From NCBI GenBank assembly GCA_028691285.1, contig JAQUZO010000002.1:1-50448 (forward strand): DNA of 50,448 bases, written 5' to 3'. The notes under the pieces were generated by a model that searched no databases, was not told the DNA's origin, and worked only from the letters and a program-made list of their open reading frames with translations. This DNA is from Anaerovibrio sp. (GTDB lineage Bacteria > Bacillota > Negativicutes > Selenomonadales > Selenomonadaceae). Below, in pieces: positions 9,223 to 17,579 of this stretch (position 1 is its first letter; the number at the start of each line of letters is the position of its first letter). A program made the position numbers and the translations under genes.

Positions 9223-10563
9223 TTACAGCTTCTTTGCCAAAAGCTGGGCACGAATCTCCTCCGGCACCAGATTGCCGCCGGTAGCCCAAATGATATGGGT
9301 CGCATTAGCCATATACCTGCCCAGATTATTGTCATATTTGTATTCATCCATTACGGCGGAGCGTCCCATGCAGACCGGGCCATGTATGGCCGCACAGGCA
9401 CTTGGCTCCAAAAAAATACCCTCCTGCTCCCACAAAAGATGCAGGTAATCAAAAATCCGCTTGTCCTTTATCGTGAAGCTGCCGCTTAAAAACGGCATGA
9501 TAAACTCACCGACAAAGTCGGAAGGACGCCCCACTGCCAGCCCATCAGCCTGAGTATTACCGGAAAGCCCTATATCCTGCACCGAAATGTTGTTGAACAG
9601 TCCTGTCAGCATCCCCAGCAGCATACATGGCGCCTGGGTCGGCTCCACAAAAAAGCAATGGACATGCTCTCCAAAAAGCTGCTTCAGGCCAAAGGTAATG
9701 CCGCCCGGTGCTCCGCCCACACCGCAGGGCAGATAAACAAACAGCGGATGCTGCTTGTCCACTGCAATCTTTTCTCTCTGCAGCTGAGCCGTCAGCATTT
9801 TAGCAGCTACGGCATACCCTAGGAACAGCTCCTGAGAGCTCTCATCATCCACAAAATAGCTGCTTGCATCTGCCTTGGATTCAAGCCGTCCAGCCTCGAC
9901 TGCCTCGCTGTAGCTGCCGGCATGCTCCAGAACCACTGCTCCCCTGCTGCGCAGCAAAGCCTTTTTCCACTCCTTGGCATCGCCGGACATATGCACAATA
10001 GTCTGAAAGCCCAATGCCGCTCCCATGATGCCGACAGCCAGCCCCAAATTGCCGGTGGAGCCTACCTGCAGCTTCTGGGAGGCAAAAAACTTCCGTGCCT
10101 CAGCCCCGGCCAGCTTGCAGTAATCATCCTCAAAATTCTCCAGGATGCCATGCTCCACCGCCAGAGTCTCCGCATGCTTCAGCACCTCATAGATGCCGCC
10201 TCTTGCCTTGACCGAGCCTGCAACAGCCAGGTGGCTGTCAAGCTTCATCATAAGGCGTCCTGTAATATTGGCACCGATGCGCGGAGAATTCAGTGCCTCC
10301 TTCAGCCTTGGCACCTCCACCAGGTCAGAGTCAATGATCCCGTTCCTGTATTCCGTTTCCGGAAACAGCTGCCTGAGCAATGGAGAAAAACGGCGCATTC
10401 TGGCATAGGCTGAATCTATATCCGACAAGGTCAGTGACGAGCGCAGCACCGCATCATCATTATTCATCTTCAGAGGATTTGCCCATTCTACCTCAATGGC
10501 ATTTCTGATATCCGTCAACAAAATCTCTCTGCGTTCCAAAGAAGAAAGGCTATCTATTTCCAT
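9223..10563 (-). CDS. dsdA: D-serine ammonia-lyase (D-serine dehydratase)
   Basis: PLP motif SVKARGGIYEVLKHAE, GSTGNLGLAVGIMGAALGFQTIVHMSGDAKEWKK; C-terminal ATHIIWATGGNLVPEE. Confidence 0.9.
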   Translation of the reverse strand: MEIDSLSSLERREILLTDIRNAIEVEWANPLKMNNDDAVLRSSLTLSDIDSAYARMRRFSPLLRQLFPETEYRNGIIDSDLVEVPRLKEALNSPRIGANITGRLMMKLDSHLAVAGSVKARGGIYEVLKHAETLAVEHGILENFEDDYCKLAGAEARKFFASQKLQVGSTGNLGLAVGIMGAALGFQTIVHMSGDAKEWKKALLRSRGAVVLEHAGSYSEAVEAGRLESKADASSYFVDDESSQELFLGYAVAAKMLTAQLQREKIAVDKQHPLFVYLPCGVGGAPGGITFGLKQLFGEHVHCFFVEPTQAPCMLLGMLTGLFNNISVQDIGLSGNTQADGLAVGRPSDFVGEFIMPFLSGSFTIKDKRIFDYLHLLWEQEGIFLEPSACAAIHGPVCMGRSAVMDEYKYDNNLGRYMANATHIIWATGGNLVPEEIRAQLLAKKL

Positions 10564-10623
10564 CCCTATTTTCCTCCTGTATCAACTACTCACACATCCG
10601 GTCTCCGTGTTATTTTTTTGTAC

Positions 10624-10658
10624 AAAAACAAAACCGCAGGAGCATCAGCTCCCACGGT
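10624..10658 (-). terminator. Intrinsic terminator after the EAL protein gene
   Basis: ACCGTGGGAGC-TGAT-GCTCCTGCGGT (11 pairs incl. G-T) then TTTTGTTTTTG on minus strand. Confidence 0.75.
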
Positions 10659-10687
10659 AATTATTATACAGGCTTTATTGCATGAGT

Positions 10688-12835
10688 TCAACTGTGTTTG
10701 CTCAAATAATCAATAAATTCTTTTTCCGGCAGTGGTTTGGAGTAGTAATACCCCTGAACATAATCGCAGCCCATACTAATCAGGCGCTGACGCTGCTCCT
10801 CCGTTTCCGCGCCCTCAGACAGTACATCCAGCCCCAGATTTTTGCACATATTGATGATATAATGCATCATTTTGTCATTCTGATCGCTTCGCTCCTGCCT
10901 GATAAAGCTCATATCCAGCTTCACCACATCGATATTCATGTGGCAGAACATGTTGAGGGAAGAATATCCCGTGCCAAAATCGTCCAGCTCCACGACAAAG
11001 CCCTCACTGTGCAGCCTGTTGACATTCTTGATGACAATTTCCGGATTGTCCATATAGGCGGATTCAGTGACCTCGATATGCAGATCAGAGGTCTCCAACC
11101 CATATTTTTCAATCAGAGGCTTCAAAATAAGCATATCATGAAAATACAGGAAATCCTTGCGGGAAATATTGATGGAAACGGGCACTGTGGACAGGCCCTG
11201 CTTCCGCCATCGCTGGATAGCCGCACATGCCTCCTCCCACACATAATAATCCATGTGGGTCACGAAGCCGTTTTCTTCAAAAACAGGAATGAACTCCCCC
11301 GGCGACAAAAAGCCATAGCTTGGATGTATCCAGCGCACCAAAGCCTCTGCTCCCACCAGCTCGCCGGTGAAGATATTATGCTTGGGCTGATACCACACCT
11401 GAAATTGCCGCTTGGTCACAGCATCCTCCATGCCTTCCAATATCTGCTGCTTCTTCAGGGCATACATGCGGATATTATCGTCGTAGAAGTTGATCTTCTG
11501 CTTGTAGACATTTTTTATTTTGTTCAATGCCATCAATGCTCTGTCGCACATGACACGCACCGGCACACTGTGGTCCACCGACTCATAGATGCCATATTTC
11601 AGCATAAATGGCGGCAGTCCCTGCTTGACCTGCAAAAACTCATGGGTCCCATCAGACTGAGAGGCGAACAGCTTCTTCCCCACACCGACAGAATGCGGTA
11701 CCATCTGCGCAAAGGTTGCATCGTCCAGGCGGCCGAAAACACTGTGATTCAAATCATCCTTGTCATAATTGTTGGCGACATAGCGCAGGATTGCCTCTCC
11801 CTGCTTCACGCCGTACTGCTCATTGATATTCGGCAGATTGACCACATGGGTACACAGCATATCAAATTCTTCGTCAGGATACCTGTTCAGCAGATGCTCT
11901 GCCATATGCATGAAATAATCTCGATTGTAGCAGCCTGTCATGCTGTCTATGCGGAGCACATTGAGCATCACAGTTTTTTCATGCAGGTCAATGGCCCACC
12001 CGATACGGCTGAGCAGGACCTCCGGCTTGAAGGGCTTTGCTACAAAATCCGTCGCTCCCGCCTTCAGGCAGCTCGCTTCCTCCTCCGGCACATTGTCGCC
12101 GGTCAGGACCAGCACAGGAATCATCTTGAGCAGCTCATCCTTTTGAAATTCCTTCAAAAAGCCATAGCCATCCATGACCGGCATATGCACATCCAAAATA
12201 ATGACACTGATGTCCGTACTGTGCTCCCGTAAATAGTCCAAAGCCTCCTGCCCATTTTCTTTTTCTATGGTCCGGTAATGCTTCTCCAGGAAATAACAGA
12301 TAGTAGTGCGCTGCAGCTCTGAATCATCCACGACTAGAACTGTTTTGTCCCCCACCAGCTGGCGTTCCTGCTCAGAAAGCTTGGCCTCCCGGTCCAGCTG
12401 CTTCTGATGCTCGTCATTCATATCGCGCACGCAGACAAGTACCATCTGATAATCCGGACCATAATACTTGCTGGGCATTATCTCCACCGTGGTCCACCGA
12501 TATATGCCGTTCCTCATGCGTCGATAGGTCAGGCTCATATATTTTCTGCCGCTGTCCAGCTTTTTTCGGATATTGTCAATATTAAAAAACCTGACAAACT
12601 CCGCAGTATCGTCGGCATAAACAAAACCGCAGCTGTCAAGCCTTCCTATGCGTTCATCCATCTTGGGATTCCGGTTCTCCAAAACATTTCTGATTGCCAA
12701 ATCATCATCCTGAAGATAATGACAGCTGCCATCCGTTAAATCCACACAAATAATCGTACGATAAATGTGACCCACGACTTGAAGAATATCTTCCATCTCT
12801 TTGGTAGTGAATATGTCATGATCCATAGAGCTCAC
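10688..12835 (-). CDS. PAS-like / REC / degenerate GGDEF / EAL protein (predicted c-di-GMP phosphodiesterase)
   Basis: REC: VLVVDDSE...ILDVHMPVMDG...TGDN...KPFKPE; GGDEF position reads FGRLDDATFA; EAL: GAEALVRW, SINISR, EVTESAYMD, LDDFGTGYSSL, KLDMSFIR, SEGAETEEQ, QGYYYSKPLP. Confidence 0.9.
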   Translation of the reverse strand: MSSMDHDIFTTKEMEDILQVVGHIYRTIICVDLTDGSCHYLQDDDLAIRNVLENRNPKMDERIGRLDSCGFVYADDTAEFVRFFNIDNIRKKLDSGRKYMSLTYRRMRNGIYRWTTVEIMPSKYYGPDYQMVLVCVRDMNDEHQKQLDREAKLSEQERQLVGDKTVLVVDDSELQRTTICYFLEKHYRTIEKENGQEALDYLREHSTDISVIILDVHMPVMDGYGFLKEFQKDELLKMIPVLVLTGDNVPEEEASCLKAGATDFVAKPFKPEVLLSRIGWAIDLHEKTVMLNVLRIDSMTGCYNRDYFMHMAEHLLNRYPDEEFDMLCTHVVNLPNINEQYGVKQGEAILRYVANNYDKDDLNHSVFGRLDDATFAQMVPHSVGVGKKLFASQSDGTHEFLQVKQGLPPFMLKYGIYESVDHSVPVRVMCDRALMALNKIKNVYKQKINFYDDNIRMYALKKQQILEGMEDAVTKRQFQVWYQPKHNIFTGELVGAEALVRWIHPSYGFLSPGEFIPVFEENGFVTHMDYYVWEEACAAIQRWRKQGLSTVPVSINISRKDFLYFHDMLILKPLIEKYGLETSDLHIEVTESAYMDNPEIVIKNVNRLHSEGFVVELDDFGTGYSSLNMFCHMNIDVVKLDMSFIRQERSDQNDKMMHYIINMCKNLGLDVLSEGAETEEQRQRLISMGCDYVQGYYYSKPLPEKEFIDYLSKHS

Positions 12836-12964
12836 TCCTACAAGTATATTTCCCTACATATGTCCCATTCTATAACATATTGCAGTATTTAACAAGCACT
12901 TCTTTAACAAATTCGTCACACCTTTTAATTATTCAAAACAGCAATATTTTCCTTTGATTTATAT

Positions 12965-12997
12965 AAAAAAGGACGTCGGACTGACCGCCGGCATCCT
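12965..12997 (-). terminator. Intrinsic terminator after the cbiK-like gene
   Basis: AGGATGCCGG-N8-CCGACGTCCT stem (one mismatch) followed by T-run on minus strand. Confidence 0.65.
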
Positions 12998-13007
12998 TTC
13001 ATTTTTA

Positions 13008-14000
13008 TCAGTTTTCCAGAGCCTCCCAGGCTGCATTTGCACGCTTGACAAATATATCACGCACTGCCTTGTTTTCACCAATGCCATGAATATAGGTCTG
13101 TACCTGGATACCCTCCTTCATCAGAATTGACTTGTGAGAATCCTCCTCGTCTCCGGCCATGTCATTGTTGGCATGATCTCCGGCAACCATCATAAACGGC
13201 ATCAGAGTAACCTTGTTTATTTTCTTCGCCTTCAGCTTTGGAATGATGGTTTCCAGGCTTGGCCAGCCTTCAACGGTCTCAATGAATACATTGTCATAGC
13301 CCATTTCCTGCAGCTTCTCCTGAATAACAGCATAATAAGCGTTGGAAATGTTCGGTGTGCCATGAGCCATCAGGACGACGCCCTCACCCTTCCTGGTCTT
13401 CGGGAACTGGGTTGCCAGTGCCTGCAGCGTCTCAGTCACATCGTCAGCCTGTCCCTCCTGTCCCTGCCAATACATCAGAGGTACGCCGATGGTCATTTTT
13501 TTGAAATTTGCCTTGTAATTGTGGAATACCCCTAAATCATAATCATATTCCATGCCAGGAATAACATTCAGGTTGGTCAGGGCAACGCGGGTATAGCCCT
13601 CAGCCTTCAGCTGATCCAGAGCCTCCTCAGGAGTCGGGAACACAATGCCTTCATTTTTCTTTACCCTGTCAATGATAATATGAGAGGTATATGCCGTAAC
13701 TACCTTGACGCCAGGATGAGCAGCCTTGACAGCATTGATGGTCGCATCAATGGTCTTTGCCCTGGTATCGGTGAAGGTTGTACCAAAGGTCATAACCACG
13801 ATAGCATCCTTGTTGGCAAGATTCTGCAGGGCAGGATTTGCATAGGACTGCACACCCATCTGAGAAGCAGAAAGCAAGGCAGGCGTTGCTGTAGTTACCT
13901 CAGGGTTCAGCTCATAGGCAGCCTCTGAAGTGATTGGGCTGGCAGTAAAAACTGCACCCACAGCGACAGCAGCCACAAAAATTTTTTTCCAGTTGTTCAT
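13008..14000 (-). CDS. cbiK: Sirohydrochlorin cobaltochelatase, CbiK family, predicted exported
   Basis: N-terminal signal peptide MNNWKKIFVAAVAVGAVFTASPITSEAA; CbiK motifs VVMTFGTTFTDTRAKTIDAT, VVLMAHGTPN, PFMMVAGDHANNDMAGDEEDSHKS. Confidence 0.88.
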   Translation of the reverse strand: MNNWKKIFVAAVAVGAVFTASPITSEAAYELNPEVTTATPALLSASQMGVQSYANPALQNLANKDAIVVMTFGTTFTDTRAKTIDATINAVKAAHPGVKVVTAYTSHIIIDRVKKNEGIVFPTPEEALDQLKAEGYTRVALTNLNVIPGMEYDYDLGVFHNYKANFKKMTIGVPLMYWQGQEGQADDVTETLQALATQFPKTRKGEGVVLMAHGTPNISNAYYAVIQEKLQEMGYDNVFIETVEGWPSLETIIPKLKAKKINKVTLMPFMMVAGDHANNDMAGDEEDSHKSILMKEGIQVQTYIHGIGENKAVRDIFVKRANAAWEALEN

Positions 14001-14154
14001 AAAAGAAATCCTCCTTATATAAAATAAGTATGACAGCAGCCAATCTCTGACAAAACAGCTGCCCTTAACAACTCCCCAGAGGGAAAGTCATTCTTTCTTT
14101 AGAACCCATACATTTTCCTACAGCTCCGGCTATCTATATCTGTGCCAGGATGCT

Positions 14155-15183
14155 TTATTTTTCGAGGCTGCTGTTTTTACGCAGCAGGTAGAGGAAATAC
14201 GGTGTTCCTAAAAACGCCGTCATGATTCCTACATTGACCTCGGTTTTTTCAATCAATACCCTGCCCAGGGAATCGCAGAACAGGAGGAACACCCCTCCTG
14301 CCACAACGCTCGCTGGCAGCAGATATTTGTGGTTCGGACCGACCAGCATACGCATCATGTGTGGGATAATCAGCCCCACAAAGCCGATACTGCCGCTGAT
14401 GCAGACGCTGGTTGCCGTAGTCATGGCAGCTACCAGCAAAAGTATCAGTCTGTACTTGACGACCGGCATTCCCACTGCCTTGGCTTCCGCTTCACCCAAA
14501 GCAAGAATATTCAGATGGCGTGCCATCAGCAGCATCAGCCCAATTCCCATAACAATCGGACCCGCTCCCATGAGTACATGCTCCCACCGGCGGTAATCAA
14601 GGCTGCCAATCGTCCAAAACAGATACTGCTGCAGCTTGTATTCATCCATAACCACCAGCATAGCCGCGGTAATCGCTCCCAAAAGCATCCCCACAACTAC
14701 ACCTGACAGCAGCAGCGTCAAGACAGGTATCCGTCCGTTTCTGGTTGCCAGCCCGATGGTCATGAATACTGCCAGCAATGCGCCAACAAAGGCAAATGCA
14801 GGCATAGCGAACATACTGACAGTATTTATACCCAGACTGATTGCCATTACGGCGCCTACTGTTGCTCCACTGGATACTCCGACAATACCGGGATCTGCCA
14901 GTGGGTTGCTGAACAGCCCCTGCAGAACCGTACCGGAAGCAGCCAAACCGGCTCCCACCATAAACCCCACCAAGGTCCTTGGCGAGCGTATGAACATCAG
15001 CACCGCCTCCTGCTGGGCGGATACACTGACATCCTGCAGGAAAGGCAGTCCCAGCTGATGGCAGAACCAGGCAGCTACCTGGATGAAGCTCAAATCATAT
15101 TGCCCTGCCGACAGAGAAAAACCGAAGGTCAGCACTGCCATCCCCCCCAGCAGTGCCGCTGTCAGTTTGCGATGATACCTCAT
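14155..15183 (-). CDS. FecCD/BtuC-family ABC transporter permease
   Basis: SPRTLVGFMVGAGLAASGTVLQGLFSNPLADPGIVGVSSGATVGAV and GSIGFVGLIIPHMMRMLVGPNHKYLLPAS. Confidence 0.9.
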   Translation of the reverse strand: MRYHRKLTAALLGGMAVLTFGFSLSAGQYDLSFIQVAAWFCHQLGLPFLQDVSVSAQQEAVLMFIRSPRTLVGFMVGAGLAASGTVLQGLFSNPLADPGIVGVSSGATVGAVMAISLGINTVSMFAMPAFAFVGALLAVFMTIGLATRNGRIPVLTLLLSGVVVGMLLGAITAAMLVVMDEYKLQQYLFWTIGSLDYRRWEHVLMGAGPIVMGIGLMLLMARHLNILALGEAEAKAVGMPVVKYRLILLLVAAMTTATSVCISGSIGFVGLIIPHMMRMLVGPNHKYLLPASVVAGGVFLLFCDSLGRVLIEKTEVNVGIMTAFLGTPYFLYLLRKNSSLEK

Positions 15184-16043
15184 AGTGCCTCACCGCCCTT
15201 CTGTCCGTCAGCACAGCTGCCGATAATAGTATCAAGCAGCCTTCTTTTGGCTGTATCTGCCGGAGCTGCTTCCGTGTATATATCCGCATGGCCGGTTTCC
15301 GGATTGCGGGTCGATCTTATCCTTGCATCATAGCCGCTGCTCAGAATCTCATCCGTCAGGACATCCTCCGGCAGTCCGTCTGCCAGGAGTCTGCCCTGCC
15401 TGAAAAGCAGGAGCCTGCTGCAGTATCTGGCGGCCAAATTCAGCTCATGCACCACCATAGCCACAGTTTTGCCGCGCTGGCACAGCTCCTGGCAAAAGCG
15501 GAAAATCTCCTCCTGATAGAACAAATCCAGCCCGGCAGCAGGCTCATCCAAAAACAGGACCGGTGTCTGCTGTGCCAAAACCTTGGCCAAAAGCACTCTC
15601 TGCCGCTGCCCTCCGGAGAGGGAACGAATCGGCTTTTCTGCCATCCCCAGCACATCAGTGTATTCCATGCAGGCTTCTGCAATCCTGCGGTCATCATCAT
15701 CCTGCTGCTGCCACCATTTTTTGTATGGATAGCGCCCTGCTGTCACAATATCCCGCACCGTATAATCAAAGGTCAGCTCTACCTGCTGCTGCAGGTAGGA
15801 AATACTCCTGGCCAGCTCCAGCTGGCTGTAAGCAGCTATATCTTTACCGGCAATCAGGATTTTGCCGCCACGCAATGGCAAAAAGCCCCGCATGGATTTT
15901 AAAAGCGTACTTTTGCCTGCACCGTTTTTGCCGATGATACCCACAAACTCACCCTGCCTGATATGGAAATCCAGATTATTTAAAATGACCTCATTTTCAT
16001 TGTACCCAGCCGTTGCATTCTGCACCTGGATAATAGCTTCCAT
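15180..16043 (-). CDS. BtuD/FecE-family ABC transporter ATPase
   Basis: Walker A GKNGAGKST, signature LSGGQRQRVLLAKVLAQ, Walker B VLFLDEPAAGLD. Overlaps permease start by 4 nt. Confidence 0.92.
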   Translation of the reverse strand: MEAIIQVQNATAGYNENEVILNNLDFHIRQGEFVGIIGKNGAGKSTLLKSMRGFLPLRGGKILIAGKDIAAYSQLELARSISYLQQQVELTFDYTVRDIVTAGRYPYKKWWQQQDDDDRRIAEACMEYTDVLGMAEKPIRSLSGGQRQRVLLAKVLAQQTPVLFLDEPAAGLDLFYQEEIFRFCQELCQRGKTVAMVVHELNLAARYCSRLLLFRQGRLLADGLPEDVLTDEILSSGYDARIRSTRNPETGHADIYTEAAPADTAKRRLLDTIIGSCADGQKGGEAL

Positions 16044-16080
16044 TCGTATACCTCTCCATCTGAACTATAATCCGGTTCTC

Positions 16081-17079
16081 TTAATCAACGGCAGATAAAT
16101 GCTGCTGGTCATCCAGCTTGAATTCATCACCATACACAGTGTAGGCGATCTCCTGGACTCCATAGCAGAAATCCTGAGAAGCCGTATAAATATATGAATC
16201 TCTTGGTTCTCTGATGCTGCCGTTCCGGATTGCCTTCATCTGCTGCAGGGCCGGATCCTTGAGGTACTTGTCACGGAAGCTCTGCAGGTCAAAGGTTCCA
16301 TGCGCAGTGTAGGTAGGCAGGAAAATAATATCCGGATCCATCTGGACCATCATTTCCTTGGTCAGCTTGTCACCGCGCTTCAAGCCATATTCAGACAGGC
16401 AGTTTGTTGCCCCAGCCAGCTGGCAGGCCTCATCATAAATGCAATCCTTGCCGCCATAGTTATTCATCAGGGAAATCAACAGTACTCTTTTTCGTTCGCT
16501 TTGTGGAATCCTGTCCACCTTGGCCTTGATTTCCTGCAGCTTTTCATCCATCATGGCAATCAGTCTGCTGCCCCGCTGGGGCTCACCCACGGCTTTTGCA
16601 ATCAGGCCGATATTGTCCCGCACATCCTGAAGGCTCTTGGGGCCCTTGACTACTACAACCTTGATTCCCATGTTCCGCAGTGACTCGACATAACCAATGT
16701 CGCCCCAGTCTGACGCAACCACCAGGTCTGGCTCCATCGCCAGGATTTCCTCAACCTTGGGATGGCGCACCTTGTTGGGAATGTTTTTTGCCAGCTCCAC
16801 CACATTGGAGCTGACCGGATCATCTATCAGTACATTGGCACAGACGATTCTTTCAGGCTTTACCAGGCCCAGCAGAATATTGTCCGTACTGATGGTCAGG
16901 CTGGCAATACGCTTTGGCTTCTCCGCAAAGTCCACCACTGTTCCCTGGTCATCTGTCACCTGATAACTGCCCTTATCCGGAGCAGCCGTCTGATTCAGTC
17001 CGCAACCTGCCAGGCTGAGCATAAATATTATCAGCAGGCAAAAACGCACTGCGCTGCTTTTCTCTTTTTTTAAATCCAA
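16081..17079 (-). CDS. BtuF/FhuD-like ABC substrate-binding lipoprotein
   Basis: Lipobox LSLAGC; PKRIASLTISTDNILLGL...EEILAMEPDLVVAS...NMGIKVVVVKGPKSLQDVRDNIGLIAKAVGE; adjacent to permease and ATPase. Confidence 0.87.
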   Translation of the reverse strand: MDLKKEKSSAVRFCLLIIFMLSLAGCGLNQTAAPDKGSYQVTDDQGTVVDFAEKPKRIASLTISTDNILLGLVKPERIVCANVLIDDPVSSNVVELAKNIPNKVRHPKVEEILAMEPDLVVASDWGDIGYVESLRNMGIKVVVVKGPKSLQDVRDNIGLIAKAVGEPQRGSRLIAMMDEKLQEIKAKVDRIPQSERKRVLLISLMNNYGGKDCIYDEACQLAGATNCLSEYGLKRGDKLTKEMMVQMDPDIIFLPTYTAHGTFDLQSFRDKYLKDPALQQMKAIRNGSIREPRDSYIYTASQDFCYGVQEIAYTVYGDEFKLDDQQHLSAVD

Positions 17080-17116
17080 AGCACTTTCCTCTTTTCCTAA
17101 GCTGTTCTCTCACTAC

Positions 17117-17150
17117 AAAAAAAGCCTTCCCTCCAAGCTGAAGGAAAAGC
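17117..17150 (-). terminator. Rho-independent terminator in the riboswitch expression platform
   Basis: Minus strand GCTTTTCCTTC-AGCTT-GGAGGGAAGGC (11 pairs incl. G-U) then TTTTTTT, between the cobalamin aptamer and the substrate-binding-protein start. Confidence 0.75.
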
Positions 17151-17214
17151 CGCATATCCATAGCCTTAAGGCTACAAATCCCCTTCCCATCGCTCGCAGG
17201 TATACTGCAGCGAA

Positions 17215-17420
17215 AACGCCGCAGCTCGGTGATTGTTAAACAGGCAATTCTTCTGGCTCGGGTTCACAGCGTCTCTGTGCCTTCTCAGGTTTCCCCAATG
17301 ACATAACTTATACAGAGTCGCTCCCCCTTACAGCGGCGGGACCGCATCGGCTTATACCGATTTTTTTATTAAGTCTCACATACATGCCTTGCAAAAGGCA
17401 TGTATACGACACCTGCTCCA
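17215..17420 (-). ncRNA. Cobalamin riboswitch aptamer
   Basis: Minus strand GCGGTCCCGCCGCTGTAAGGGGGAGCGACTC..., GGAAACCTGAGAAGGC, and B12-box-like CGAGCCAGAAGAATTGCC, followed by TGTTTAACAATCACC; upstream of a BtuF/D/C-CbiK operon. Confidence 0.88.
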
Positions 17421-17459
17421 ACATATTGAATTATAAAATTTGTTCTACAACTAATGCTA

Positions 17460-17488
17460 AGTATATGCCGAAAGCTATTGTTTGTCAA
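17460..17488 (-). promoter_or_regulatory. Promoter of the riboswitch/ABC/cbiK operon
   Basis: TTGACA - 17 nt - TATACT on minus strand, ~40 nt upstream of the aptamer 5' helix. Confidence 0.75.
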
Positions 17489-17506
17489 CCGGCTTTCCGC
17501 TGCATC

Positions 17507-17544
17507 AAAAACAAAAAGGACGCCGTCCATACAGACAGCGTCCT
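17507..17544 (-). terminator. Intrinsic terminator of pckA
   Basis: AGGACGCTGTC-TGTATG-GACGGCGTCCT (11 pairs, one G-T) then TTTTTGTTTTTG on minus strand. Confidence 0.85.
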
Positions 17545-17579
17545 GCATTGTTTATGAAATTGTCAGGCCAAGCCTTGAA

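Noticed and set aside
10682-12232. 516-aa plus-strand ORF opposite the EAL protein
   Set aside because: Lies entirely antisense to a well-supported REC/GGDEF/EAL gene; low-complexity His/Ile-rich translation typical of shadow ORFs.
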